A stretch of DNA of 13,862 nucleotides, taken from Planctomycetia bacterium (lineage in GTDB: Bacteria > Planctomycetota > Phycisphaerae > Phycisphaerales > UBA1924). The position numbers were made by a program, and so were the translations under genes. Under the pieces are notes generated by a model, which had not been told where the DNA came from, did no database searches, and saw only the letters and a list, made by a program, of their open reading frames with translations. Positions 1 through 6,701 of this stretch are shown piece by piece. Position 1 is the stretch's first letter, and each line of letters starts with the position of its first letter. Location of the stretch: assembly GCA_005776545.1 (NCBI GenBank), contig SXOY01000202.1, positions 1 to 13,862 on the forward strand, given 5' to 3'.

Positions 1-1
1 C

Positions 2-1348
2 GAAACCACCAGCGCGGTACTCGTCGAGCGTGCCAGCCCGGCCGAAGTCGTCGTTGGTCAGCTCACCGAATACACTATCAAAGTCACCAACCTCACTGGC
101 ACCACGCTCAAGGGTGTCTCGGTCAATGACGAGTGCCTCGAAAACTTCTCGATCAAAGAGAGCAGCCCCGCTGGCATGGCTCACGGCAGCACCACCTCCT
201 GGAACCTGGGCGACCTTGCTCCCCACGAGTCCAAGACCATCACCGTCCGTGGCACTCCGACCAAGGCCGGTTCCTTCACCAGCTGCGCCGATGTCAAGTG
301 GAACAACCTGCTCTGTGCAACAACCGCCGTCGTCCAGCCCGCCCTCGCCATCACCAAGATCATCACTCCTGAATCGATCTTGAACTGCGGCACGATCACC
401 ACCACCATCGATGTCAAGAACACTGGTTCAGGCACCGCCAGCAACGTCGTCATCACCGACAACCTGCCCGCCGGCCTCACCACCAGCGATGGCAAGTCCT
501 CAGTCACCATCAACCTCGGCAACCTCGCAGCCGGTCAGTCTGCATCACGCCCGATCACGCTGAAGGCCGCCAAGACCGGCAAGTTTGACAACATGGCCTC
601 AGTCAAGGCCGATGGCGGACTCTCCGCTAACTCCGCGACCGTTTCCACCGTCGTCAAGCAGCCCGTCCTTGCAGTCTCCTGTGCAACCGACGGCAACGTC
701 TACATCGGCCGCGATGGCTCAGGCTCAGTCACCGTCAAGAACACCGGCGATGCCTGCATCGATGATGCGAAGGTCACAATCACCACCAACGGTACAGCAA
801 CTAAGGCTGAAGGCGGCACGGTCGCAGGCGCCGGCGCAACCTGGAACGTCGGCAAGCTCTGCGGCGGCGAGACCAAGACTCTCAAGTTCAGCGTCAAGCC
901 CACCGGCGCAGCCGCGGTCAATATCACCGCCAACGCCAGCGGCACATGTGCTGCAGCGGTTCAGTCAGCCTGCACTTTCAATGTCATCGGTACACCTGAC
1001 ATCGGCACCGGCATCACAGACAACGACGGCGTGATCACCGTCGGCCAGCCCCACACTTACACCTACTCCGTCGTCAACCAGGGCCAGGTCGATCTGACCG
1101 GCATCAAGGTCGTCGGCACACTCGACGCAACTTCTGACTACGTCGGCACCAACTGGGCCATCGCACCCACCGTCGCCGGCAAGACCATCACCTGGAACGT
1201 CGGCACCGTCAAGGTCGGCGAGCGCAAGACCTTCACCATCACCATCAAGGCCACCGCTGAAGGCGAACACGGCATCGAGACCGTGACCAGCTGCAACGAA
1301 TTCAAGCGCACCGTCCGCAACGACGAACAGGTTAACTACATCAAGTAA
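2..1348 (+). CDS. DUF11-repeat, Cys-containing surface/envelope protein (5' truncated)
   Basis: Only the C-terminal 448 residues are in the window. The frame is open from base 2 to the TAA at 1346-1348, so the true start lies outside it. The visible protein is about four imperfect repeats of 105-120 residues. Each has a beta-rich 'Y-x-V-x-N-x-G' segment (YTIKVTNLTG, TIDVKNTGSG, SVTVKNTGDA, YTYSVVNQGQ) and a 'W-x-lG-x-L/V' plus 'G-x-x-k/s' segment (SWNLGDLAPHESKTIT, TWNVGKLCGGETKTLK, TWNVGTVKVGERKTFT). This is the DUF11 / TIGR01451 pattern, an immunoglobulin-like fold found in exported bacterial proteins. Ten cysteines are spread through the repeats, recalling the Cys-rich chlamydial envelope protein OmcB, which also carries DUF11 repeats. 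No membrane anchor or sorting signal is seen at the C-terminus. Codons strongly favour C-ending forms, suggesting high expression. The repeat family is well supported; the structural envelope role is inferred. Confidence 0.88.
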   Translation, partial: ETTSAVLVERASPAEVVVGQLTEYTIKVTNLTGTTLKGVSVNDECLENFSIKESSPAGMAHGSTTSWNLGDLAPHESKTITVRGTPTKAGSFTSCADVKWNNLLCATTAVVQPALAITKIITPESILNCGTITTTIDVKNTGSGTASNVVITDNLPAGLTTSDGKSSVTINLGNLAAGQSASRPITLKAAKTGKFDNMASVKADGGLSANSATVSTVVKQPVLAVSCATDGNVYIGRDGSGSVTVKNTGDACIDDAKVTITTNGTATKAEGGTVAGAGATWNVGKLCGGETKTLKFSVKPTGAAAVNITANASGTCAAAVQSACTFNVIGTPDIGTGITDNDGVITVGQPHTYTYSVVNQGQVDLTGIKVVGTLDATSDYVGTNWAIAPTVAGKTITWNVGTVKVGERKTFTITIKATAEGEHGIETVTSCNEFKRTVRNDEQVNYIK

Positions 1349-1360
1349 TTCGATCAGGTA

Positions 1361-1388
1361 GGCACTAGGCACTAGGCATTTGGCACTA
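1361..1388. repeat. Heptamer tandem repeat (GGCACTA)x4
   Basis: Four consecutive 7-bp units lie between the DUF11 stop codon and its terminator: GGCACTA, GGCACTA, GGCATTT (two changes), GGCACTA, followed by a partial GG. The period is exactly seven. It is non-coding and would be part of the 3' untranslated region. Its function is unknown; it may be a slippage-prone simple repeat or one copy of a dispersed heptamer family. Confidence 0.8.
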
Positions 1389-1410
1389 GGGCAGGATACA
1401 GCAAAGACAC

Positions 1411-1441
1411 AAGGCCCCGGAATCTTTTCCGGGGCCTTTTT
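1411..1441 (+). terminator. Rho-independent terminator of the DUF11 gene
   Basis: A perfect 12-bp GC-rich stem (1411-1422 with 1427-1438) closes a TCTT loop and runs into a T tract at 1437-1441. It lies 63 bp downstream of the DUF11 stop codon, on the same strand. Confidence 0.93.
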
Positions 1442-1633
1442 CGTATTTGATTCACTCAATACAACTTGCACAAAGACGCCAGAATGCAAAACAAGGCAAT
1501 GCGGGTGCCACAGAAGGCCCAGACCTGCCCAGACAATGGAGAAAGAAGTGACACAGTTGCAGGAGAGTGCAACGATGGTGGCCCACAGCTTCCGACTGCA
1601 ACACAGTGAGTCTTCGGGCCCTATCGCTTGCCG

Positions 1634-2131
1634 TCAGCACCTCTGTTCCGGACAACTTCGCCCGGTTTGCCGAAAGGTGCCGCACTCAGGGCATGTGGTT
1701 GAGGCAAGAGTCGAAACGTCATACCCACAGCGCCTGCATACCCCGGGCTTCGCCGATCTCCGCAGTCGACCCGCGCAAAAAACGGCCACTCCTGCTGCGG
1801 CACCGGCCACCCAAACAAGCGGCACAACGACGCACCACTGTGGCGCCTGCGAGTTCGGGTTGTAGGCAGGTAGCCACACGTGGTAGGCTGGTAGCCAGAA
1901 GATCCGACCCCGCCGTCGCGCATCCACCGCGTGATAGTCCCAATATGCCTCACCCTCAAGCCCGACCTTCACGGCAAGACCCCCGCGGTACACGGTGATC
2001 CCCCAGTTGCCGTCCGTCCAGATCGGCAAGGAACGCCACATGCTGACGATCACAAGCCCCAACAATACAAAACACGCCACTGTCGACAGCCTCAGAGTCG
2101 CTCGACATCCAACTGCGTGGGTACTCAGCAT
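1634..2131 (-). CDS. Two-TM membrane protein with C-terminal zinc ribbon
   Basis: This 165-residue product has a hydrophobic helix at about residues 14-33 (TVACFVLLGLVIVSMW) and a second at about 100-120 (VVVPLVWVAGAAAGVAVF). Between them lies a polar, Trp/Tyr-rich segment containing a doubled WLPAY motif. A cytoplasmic-type zinc ribbon follows, with Cys132-x2-Cys135-GYD and Cys147-PE-Cys150-G. This layout (one or two helices, then CxxCGYD…CPECG) is frequent among uncharacterised planctomycete proteins. The ATG at 2131 was chosen because it leaves a normal short N-terminus before the first helix. A TTG at 2194 would add 21 residues and has a GAGG-like sequence upstream, so the start is uncertain. 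No function can be assigned. No clear terminator was found downstream. Confidence 0.72.
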   Translation of the reverse strand: MLSTHAVGCRATLRLSTVACFVLLGLVIVSMWRSLPIWTDGNWGITVYRGGLAVKVGLEGEAYWDYHAVDARRRGRIFWLPAYHVWLPAYNPNSQAPQWCVVVPLVWVAGAAAGVAVFCAGRLRRSAKPGVCRRCGYDVSTLASTTCPECGTFRQTGRSCPEQRC

Positions 2132-2386
2132 CCCATGATGGTACACTCTCTGGATGCAGGCAGAACGTTGCGTCTCGCACACGCTGGCGATCAACCGTCA
2201 TTGCACCTCAATACGCTCTCTCGCCAGTGCCGTTAAGCCTGCCACGATACACGTTGTTTCACATTCCTGAGTATGACCAACCTACACGGGTTTCCGCGCC
2301 GAATTCAAAGCGGGGAAGACAGGCTTGGCCTTGGCTCCCCTATGTTGCCTGTACCGTCCCAACCAACTCACTTGAACCGAGAAGTC

Positions 2387-4159
2387 TCAGTTCTTAATGG
2401 CCCGATAGATTCCAGATCGAGCGGCTTTGAAGAACTCTGTTTTCGGTTCGCTACGCGGGCCGAGTTGGGCGTGCGCTGAATACTGCAATTCGACCACCAG
2501 CGTGTCATCTGGCGGCGGGCCGTGGCGGAATTGCTCGACGCACTTGATGATCGCCATTGGCCAGTCGGAAATTGAACCCGGGCCGCGTGAGATCAACGAG
2601 CGGATGCCAGCGATACGAAGTTGATTGCCATCGCGGTCGCGGCATTCAAACGCCCCATCGGTATATGCGATCAGGCGATCGGCGGGCATGAACCGGTGTG
2701 AAATCATGGCCGAATCAAACTCTGCATCAGAAACCGCGCCCAGGATCATGGCGGTCGAATGAAGTTCCTCGATCTCGCCGTTGGCTCGATAAATGAAGGC
2801 TGGCGGATGTCCGCCGCTGGCAAATTCGAGGACGTTGGCAACCGAATCCACACGCACGCACAGGCCGGTGACATAGACCCAGTGGCTCGCAAGCGTCAGG
2901 TTGACGTATCGATTGAGCAGCCGCAAAACGTGGCCGGGATCGCTGTTGGGTTGCTCGGCGTAGATCCGCTCAAGTTCACCGTGCAGGCGATTGACTGTCA
3001 GAGCCGCGGGAATTCCGTGGCCGGTGACATCGAGGATCACGATGTTCAGACGCTGGTTGCCCGCTGGACCCAGGGTGTGTTTGCAGAAGAGATAATCGCC
3101 GCCGATCTGTCGCATGGGTTCATAGGCGTAGGTGAGCGAAATGGCCTGATCGCCAATGGGCGCGGGGAACAGCGATTCGTGAATGCGCCTCGCATCGACA
3201 AGCTCGCGGTGCATTTCGACGTAGCGACCACGCATCATGCGATTGAGCACACCCTCGCGGAATTTTGAGTCGCGCCACCAGACGACCAGATAGCCCGGGA
3301 TTCCAATCGCCGGGGAAATCGCGATGACCGTCAGCCCCGCGAGCGCAATATATCCGCTCGCACCGCCCACGATCACGCGCGTTACATAGATTGCGACCAG
3401 CGCGGCATTCAGCAGCAACAAGGGAATCAAGGGCCGAATGCACTCTCGCGGAGTGAGCGGCAGAAACAGGCAGGCCAGAAAGTGCCGACCGAAGATCGAA
3501 AATGCTCCGACAAGGCCGACGCCAATGGCCTTAAACGCCGCGAGCATCGCTTGCTGGCTGGCCCCATCGCGAAACTCTTGAGAAAGGTCTTCCTCAAGCG
3601 AGGGCTCCGGAGTTTCAGAATCTGCGGTAATATCTTGTGGGTTCGGCGACGGCGGGTTGGCGCTGGAATCCGGAACGGGAGGCGGATTCTCTTTCGGTGT
3701 CGTTATGGTCGGGACTTTAAGCTCGGTTCTTTTCGCTGATGCAGTGCCGCTCTGTTGCCGGGTCTCAGCAGCCCTTGCTCTCGCGTTCCGGATAATGGTT
3801 TCCATCTGCCCCATGGCAAGTGGACCAGCTAGAAGGTTGAGTATTCCAGAAATAACGATGAGCCAGAGGCATATCTTAATGAGTGGCCAGCGAGTGGATT
3901 GATTGAGATAAACATAGATAAAACTGCCCGCGAACAGCGTCGCGCCAGCGCCCGCAAAGAACAAGCCGAGAATGTGCAGGAACGGTCCGGCCTTATCGGG
4001 AGACCCAAAGAGCAAGCCGCCAAGAAACACAATACCAGTGAAGCTGGCAACCGTGCCGGTATACCAGAGAAATCGACGCCGCAGAAGGTGCTGGCGTTCT
4101 ACTTCGAGTTCTGCCCCGAATTCGGCGTTCAACTGAGATGGGTCGGGTTTCGCTGCCAC
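2387..4159 (-). CDS. Membrane-anchored SpoIIE/RsbU-type PP2C phosphatase
   Basis: This is a 590-residue protein phosphatase of the PPM/SpoIIE family, expected to dephosphorylate Ser/Thr-phosphorylated signalling proteins such as anti-sigma-factor antagonists. The N-terminal half has three membrane helices (about 30-52, 60-84, 92-116), a Pro/Ser/Glu-rich soluble loop (about 120-200) and three more helices (about 205-236, 243-264, 269-295). The catalytic domain spans about 325-560 and keeps the metal-binding and core motifs: GGDY with Asp355, LDVTGHG with Asp377, SGGHPP at 449-453, YTDGAFE with Asp501, and PPDDTLVVEL with Asp551/Asp552. The start is a GTG; an in-frame stop lies eight codons upstream and the next Met is residue 116, so the start is well constrained although no Shine-Dalgarno is visible. 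It lies 32 bp downstream of the adenosyltransferase gene and is probably co-transcribed. No PAS, GAF, response-regulator or HAMP domain is recognisable, so the signal may enter through the membrane region or loop. Confidence 0.93.
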   Translation of the reverse strand: MAAKPDPSQLNAEFGAELEVERQHLLRRRFLWYTGTVASFTGIVFLGGLLFGSPDKAGPFLHILGLFFAGAGATLFAGSFIYVYLNQSTRWPLIKICLWLIVISGILNLLAGPLAMGQMETIIRNARARAAETRQQSGTASAKRTELKVPTITTPKENPPPVPDSSANPPSPNPQDITADSETPEPSLEEDLSQEFRDGASQQAMLAAFKAIGVGLVGAFSIFGRHFLACLFLPLTPRECIRPLIPLLLLNAALVAIYVTRVIVGGASGYIALAGLTVIAISPAIGIPGYLVVWWRDSKFREGVLNRMMRGRYVEMHRELVDARRIHESLFPAPIGDQAISLTYAYEPMRQIGGDYLFCKHTLGPAGNQRLNIVILDVTGHGIPAALTVNRLHGELERIYAEQPNSDPGHVLRLLNRYVNLTLASHWVYVTGLCVRVDSVANVLEFASGGHPPAFIYRANGEIEELHSTAMILGAVSDAEFDSAMISHRFMPADRLIAYTDGAFECRDRDGNQLRIAGIRSLISRGPGSISDWPMAIIKCVEQFRHGPPPDDTLVVELQYSAHAQLGPRSEPKTEFFKAARSGIYRAIKN

Positions 4160-4191
4160 GTAGAAGTAGTGTATCGTATTTCAAGCCGAGA

Positions 4192-4782
4192 TCACAACCG
4201 GCTATTCCCCGGTTTCCAGAGAATATCCAAAGTACCGTCCTTATTGGCGTTGCGCGAAAGTACGAATAGCAAGTCACTAAGTCGATTGAGGTACTTGATA
4301 GATTCGGGATTGACCAACCCGGGTTCTGCCAGCGATAGCGAGATAGCCGTTCTTTCGGCCCGACGCGTAACCGTGCGAGCAAGGTGCAAGGCGGCGGCCA
4401 ATGGGCTTCCGCCGGGCAAGACAAAGCTCGTCAAGGGCTTGAGCCTGGCGTTGAACCGATCAATCTCGTTTTCCAGACGGATTGTCTGAGTAATGACAAT
4501 CCGAAGCACCAGCGTCGGGTTTTCTGTGGGTGTAATCGGAGTGGCGAGGTCAGCCCCCAAGTCAAACATGTCGTGCTGGATCGACCTCAACAAGGTAGCG
4601 ATTTCCAGGTCGCTCGCCCGATCAGCCTCCACCACACATAGGCCAATGGCCGAGTTAGCCTCGTCGGCATCCCCATAGGCACACACACGAGGAGAGTCCT
4701 TCGAGACCCGAATTCCCGATGCCAATCCGGTGGTGCCGTCATCGCCGGTTTTGGTGTAAATTCTGCTGAGTCGAATGCTCAT
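4192..4782 (-). CDS. pduO: PduO-type cob(I)alamin adenosyltransferase
   Basis: This 196-residue enzyme transfers the 5'-deoxyadenosyl group of ATP to cob(I)alamin, producing adenosylcobalamin for B12-dependent enzymes. Family signatures are clear: the ATP-binding IYTKTGDDGTTGL near the N-terminus, YGDADEANSAIG (about 36-47), QHDMFDLGADLATP (69-82), FVLPGGS (from Phe120), the Arg-rich RTVTRRAER (136-144) and YLNRLSDLLFVLSR (164-177). Phe120 and Arg136 have the 16-residue spacing of the Phe that shapes the cobalamin pocket and the Arg essential in characterised PduO enzymes. The length is normal. The ATG is preceded at six bases by GGAGAG (4789-4794 on the opposite strand). It is transcribed divergently from recJ and lies upstream of the phosphatase gene. 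No B12 enzyme or cobalamin riboswitch is seen beside it, so it probably serves salvage or general cofactor supply. The symbol refers to the enzyme type; there is no propanediol-utilisation operon here. Confidence 0.95.
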   Translation of the reverse strand: MSIRLSRIYTKTGDDGTTGLASGIRVSKDSPRVCAYGDADEANSAIGLCVVEADRASDLEIATLLRSIQHDMFDLGADLATPITPTENPTLVLRIVITQTIRLENEIDRFNARLKPLTSFVLPGGSPLAAALHLARTVTRRAERTAISLSLAEPGLVNPESIKYLNRLSDLLFVLSRNANKDGTLDILWKPGNSRL

Positions 4783-4871
4783 GGTGTACTCTCCAGACGA
4801 ACCAGATCAAACCAAACGCGAGTTCCGGTACAGTAGAAGCGAACTGTAGAGGACAACAGTAGAAGGTAGTA
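4783..4871. promoter_or_regulatory. Divergent intergenic region between the adenosyltransferase gene and recJ
   Basis: This 89-bp spacer must hold the start signals for both divergent genes. The leftward gene has GGAGAG six bases before its ATG, and recJ has AGAAGG (4861-4866) five bases before its ATG. No convincing -35/-10 pair could be assigned in either direction. Much of the right half is the 13-bp repeat described separately. Confidence 0.55.
4831..4869 (+). repeat. Three 13-bp tandem units in the recJ leader
   Basis: Units begin at 4831, 4844 and 4857 and read CAGTAGAAGCGAA, CTGTAGAGGACAA and CAGTAGAAGGTAG. All share a C-[AT]-GTAGA-[AG]-G core at an exact 13-bp period. The third unit supplies the AGAAGG Shine-Dalgarno of recJ, so the first two place weaker purine-rich, SD-like sequences 26 and 13 bases upstream of it. 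Confidence 0.65.
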
Positions 4872-6641
4872 ATGCGAGTCAGGGAAGATGGAAAGCCCGT
4901 GGTAGTGCAAGCCGCAATTCGTGGAATGTTATCACAATGGGTCATGCGGCCGCAATTAGCAGCACCCACCGCCCCACTACCTACCCGTATTTTGGCTGCT
5001 CGCGGCGTGCAAAGCGAAGAGGCTTTCCTTTCCCCTTCAATGTCGCACCTGCACGACCCGAGCCTGATGCCGGGATTAGACCGTGCTGCAACGCGACTCG
5101 TACAGGCCCTCAAGAATGGAGAGAAAATCGCGATTTACGGCGATTACGATGTTGATGGGATTACGGCAACAAGCATCCTATATCACACGTTCCTGTGCCT
5201 CAGCCCCCAAGCGAACATCACAACCTATGTGCCCCATCGAATTGAAGAGGGATATGGCCTGAACGCCGACGCCCTTCGCCAGCTCGCAGATGAAGGCGCC
5301 CGTGTCATTGTGACTGTAGACTGCGGCATTACCGCAGCCGGCCCAGCCCAGGCATTGCGAAAGCACGCTGGCGACAAGGTTGATCTCATTGTTACAGATC
5401 ATCACAACTTGCCAACGGAAGTCTCGGGGTTTCCAGAGGCATTTGCCCTTGTACATCCCCGCTTGCCCGGAAGTGCATATCCATTCGGCGAACTATGCGG
5501 CGCGGCTGTTGCCTACAAACTCGCATGGAGAATGGGGACGCTGTGGACCGGGAGTGCCAAAGTTCCTGACGCCATGCGCACGTTGTTGATCGAACTACTC
5601 GCACTCGTATCAATGGGAATCGTGGCTGACGTAGTGCCGTTGATCGGAGAAAACCGTGTCCTTGCATCGTTTGGATTGGCGCGAATCAAGAACTCTCCAC
5701 TTCCAGGGCTTATGGAACTTATTGCAGCGAGTGGACTTGATGGGGAGAAGATCGCCGCGGAAGATGTGGGTTTCAGGCTCGCTCCGCGGCTGAATGCTGC
5801 AGGGAGATTGGGCCACGCTCGAGAAGCTGTGGAATTACTGACAACTGCTCGCGGGCACCGTGCTCAAACAATTGCATCCGAACTCGGCACTCAAAATACG
5901 CGGCGGCAGGCCGTGGAAAAGAGGATTGTCGAATCTGCCATTGAGCTTGCGACAAGGCACGGCATGACGCAGTCCGGGCGACGGGCGATTGTGCTGGCAT
6001 GCGAAGACTGGCACGCGGGCGTTGTTGGTATTGCGTGCTCACGCCTCGTCGAGAAATTTCATCGACCCGTCCTTCTGCTTGGAGGAAGCGAAGGACACTT
6101 CCATGGTTCTGGACGAAGCGTACATGGCTTCAGCCTTGTGAATGCTCTGCAAGAGTGCAAACCACTTCTGGAGTCTTTTGGCGGGCACGATATGGCCGCG
6201 GGCGTCAGGGTTCACAACGAGAATTTTGCGAAGTTCCAGGAAGCTTTCATTGCAATTGCAAATCGCGAACTTCAAGATGATCAACTTCTGGCGAGCACAC
6301 AATTCGATACCGATGTGGTCGCGAGCGAACTGACACCAGCATCACTGCTGGACTTAAAGCGACTTGAGCCGTTTGGCCGCGACAACCCGCGCATTGTGGT
6401 ACGCCTGAGGAACGTAAAGCTCAATGGCAGGGCAGAACTTATGGGGCAAGACCTCAGCCACCTCTCTATGCGTGTTGGTACAGAGAACCGCTTGATGCGG
6501 CTTGTGGGCTGGCGAATGGGACATCTGGCAAGCAAGATTCCCAGCGGCGCGTTGCTTGATGTACTCATACATCCAAAAATCAACGACTGGAACGGGAAGA
6601 AAAGCGTCGAGGGCGAGCTGGTCGATTTCCGACTCCACTAA
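4872..6641 (+). CDS. recJ: Single-stranded-DNA-specific exonuclease RecJ
   Basis: This 589-residue enzyme is a 5'-3' single-strand DNA exonuclease of the DHH superfamily, used in RecF-type recombination, base excision and mismatch repair. The catalytic metal motifs are intact: GDYDVDG (90-96), VDCGI (149-153), the name-giving TDHH (175-178) and GIVADVVP with Asp253. The DHHA1 region follows, with ACEDWHAGVVGIACSRL (376-392), SGRSVHGFSL (413-422) and SFGGHDMAAG (435-444). The C-terminal OB-type domain starts around the LEPFGRDNP motif (498-506). The length is typical. The start at 4872 has AGAAGG five bases upstream; an ATG at 4926 would remove 18 poorly conserved residues but lacks as good a ribosome site. 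The stop codon lies inside the A-tract that serves as the U-tract of the convergent TPR-gene terminator. This is an ordinary, complete housekeeping gene. Confidence 0.97.
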   Translation: MRVREDGKPVVVQAAIRGMLSQWVMRPQLAAPTAPLPTRILAARGVQSEEAFLSPSMSHLHDPSLMPGLDRAATRLVQALKNGEKIAIYGDYDVDGITATSILYHTFLCLSPQANITTYVPHRIEEGYGLNADALRQLADEGARVIVTVDCGITAAGPAQALRKHAGDKVDLIVTDHHNLPTEVSGFPEAFALVHPRLPGSAYPFGELCGAAVAYKLAWRMGTLWTGSAKVPDAMRTLLIELLALVSMGIVADVVPLIGENRVLASFGLARIKNSPLPGLMELIAASGLDGEKIAAEDVGFRLAPRLNAAGRLGHAREAVELLTTARGHRAQTIASELGTQNTRRQAVEKRIVESAIELATRHGMTQSGRRAIVLACEDWHAGVVGIACSRLVEKFHRPVLLLGGSEGHFHGSGRSVHGFSLVNALQECKPLLESFGGHDMAAGVRVHNENFAKFQEAFIAIANRELQDDQLLASTQFDTDVVASELTPASLLDLKRLEPFGRDNPRIVVRLRNVKLNGRAELMGQDLSHLSMRVGTENRLMRLVGWRMGHLASKIPSGALLDVLIHPKINDWNGKKSVEGELVDFRLH

Positions 6642-6675
6642 AAACGCACAAAGGAGCCAAACAGGCCCCCTTTGC
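6640..6675 (-). terminator. Terminator of the secretin/TPR unit, overlapping the recJ stop
   Basis: An imperfect hairpin pairs 6649-6658 (CAAAGGAGCC) with 6664-6674 (GGCCCCCTTTG), with one bulge or mismatch. Read leftward it is followed by five T residues (6640-6644) that overlap the recJ TAA. It sits 27 bp past the TPR gene stop. In the recJ direction no T tract follows, so termination of recJ itself is unclear. Confidence 0.7.
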
Positions 6676-6701
6676 ACGATACTCCATTAATTTCGGTTTT
6701 C

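Noticed and set aside
965..1489. 174-residue reading frame antisense to the DUF11 gene
   Set aside because: It is a by-product of the strong C-ending codon bias of the real gene, and it also crosses the terminator.
1556..1573. GTTGCA/TGCAAC hairpin in the spacer between the DUF11 and zinc-ribbon genes
   Set aside because: It has only six-base arms and no adjoining T tract or promoter element; a chance occurrence is likely.
1380..1998. Two overlapping rightward reading frames of 161 and 143 residues downstream of the DUF11 gene
   Set aside because: The first runs through the terminator, both are rich in Arg/Pro/His without structure, and they lie opposite the better supported zinc-ribbon gene.
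1956..2201. 81-residue leftward frame with GAGG before its ATG near 2201
   Set aside because: It overlaps the zinc-ribbon gene in another frame and its sequence has no helix, motif or compositional sense.
2273..2479. 68-residue rightward frame downstream of the phosphatase stop
   Set aside because: It overlaps the end of the phosphatase gene on the other strand, lacks a ribosome site and has no motif.
3899..4489. 196-residue rightward frame across the phosphatase/adenosyltransferase junction
   Set aside because: It is antisense to two clear genes and has no recognisable domain.
4783..4871. Possible cobalamin riboswitch before the adenosyltransferase gene
   Set aside because: The 89-bp spacer is too short for the full element and no B12-box-like conserved sequence was seen.
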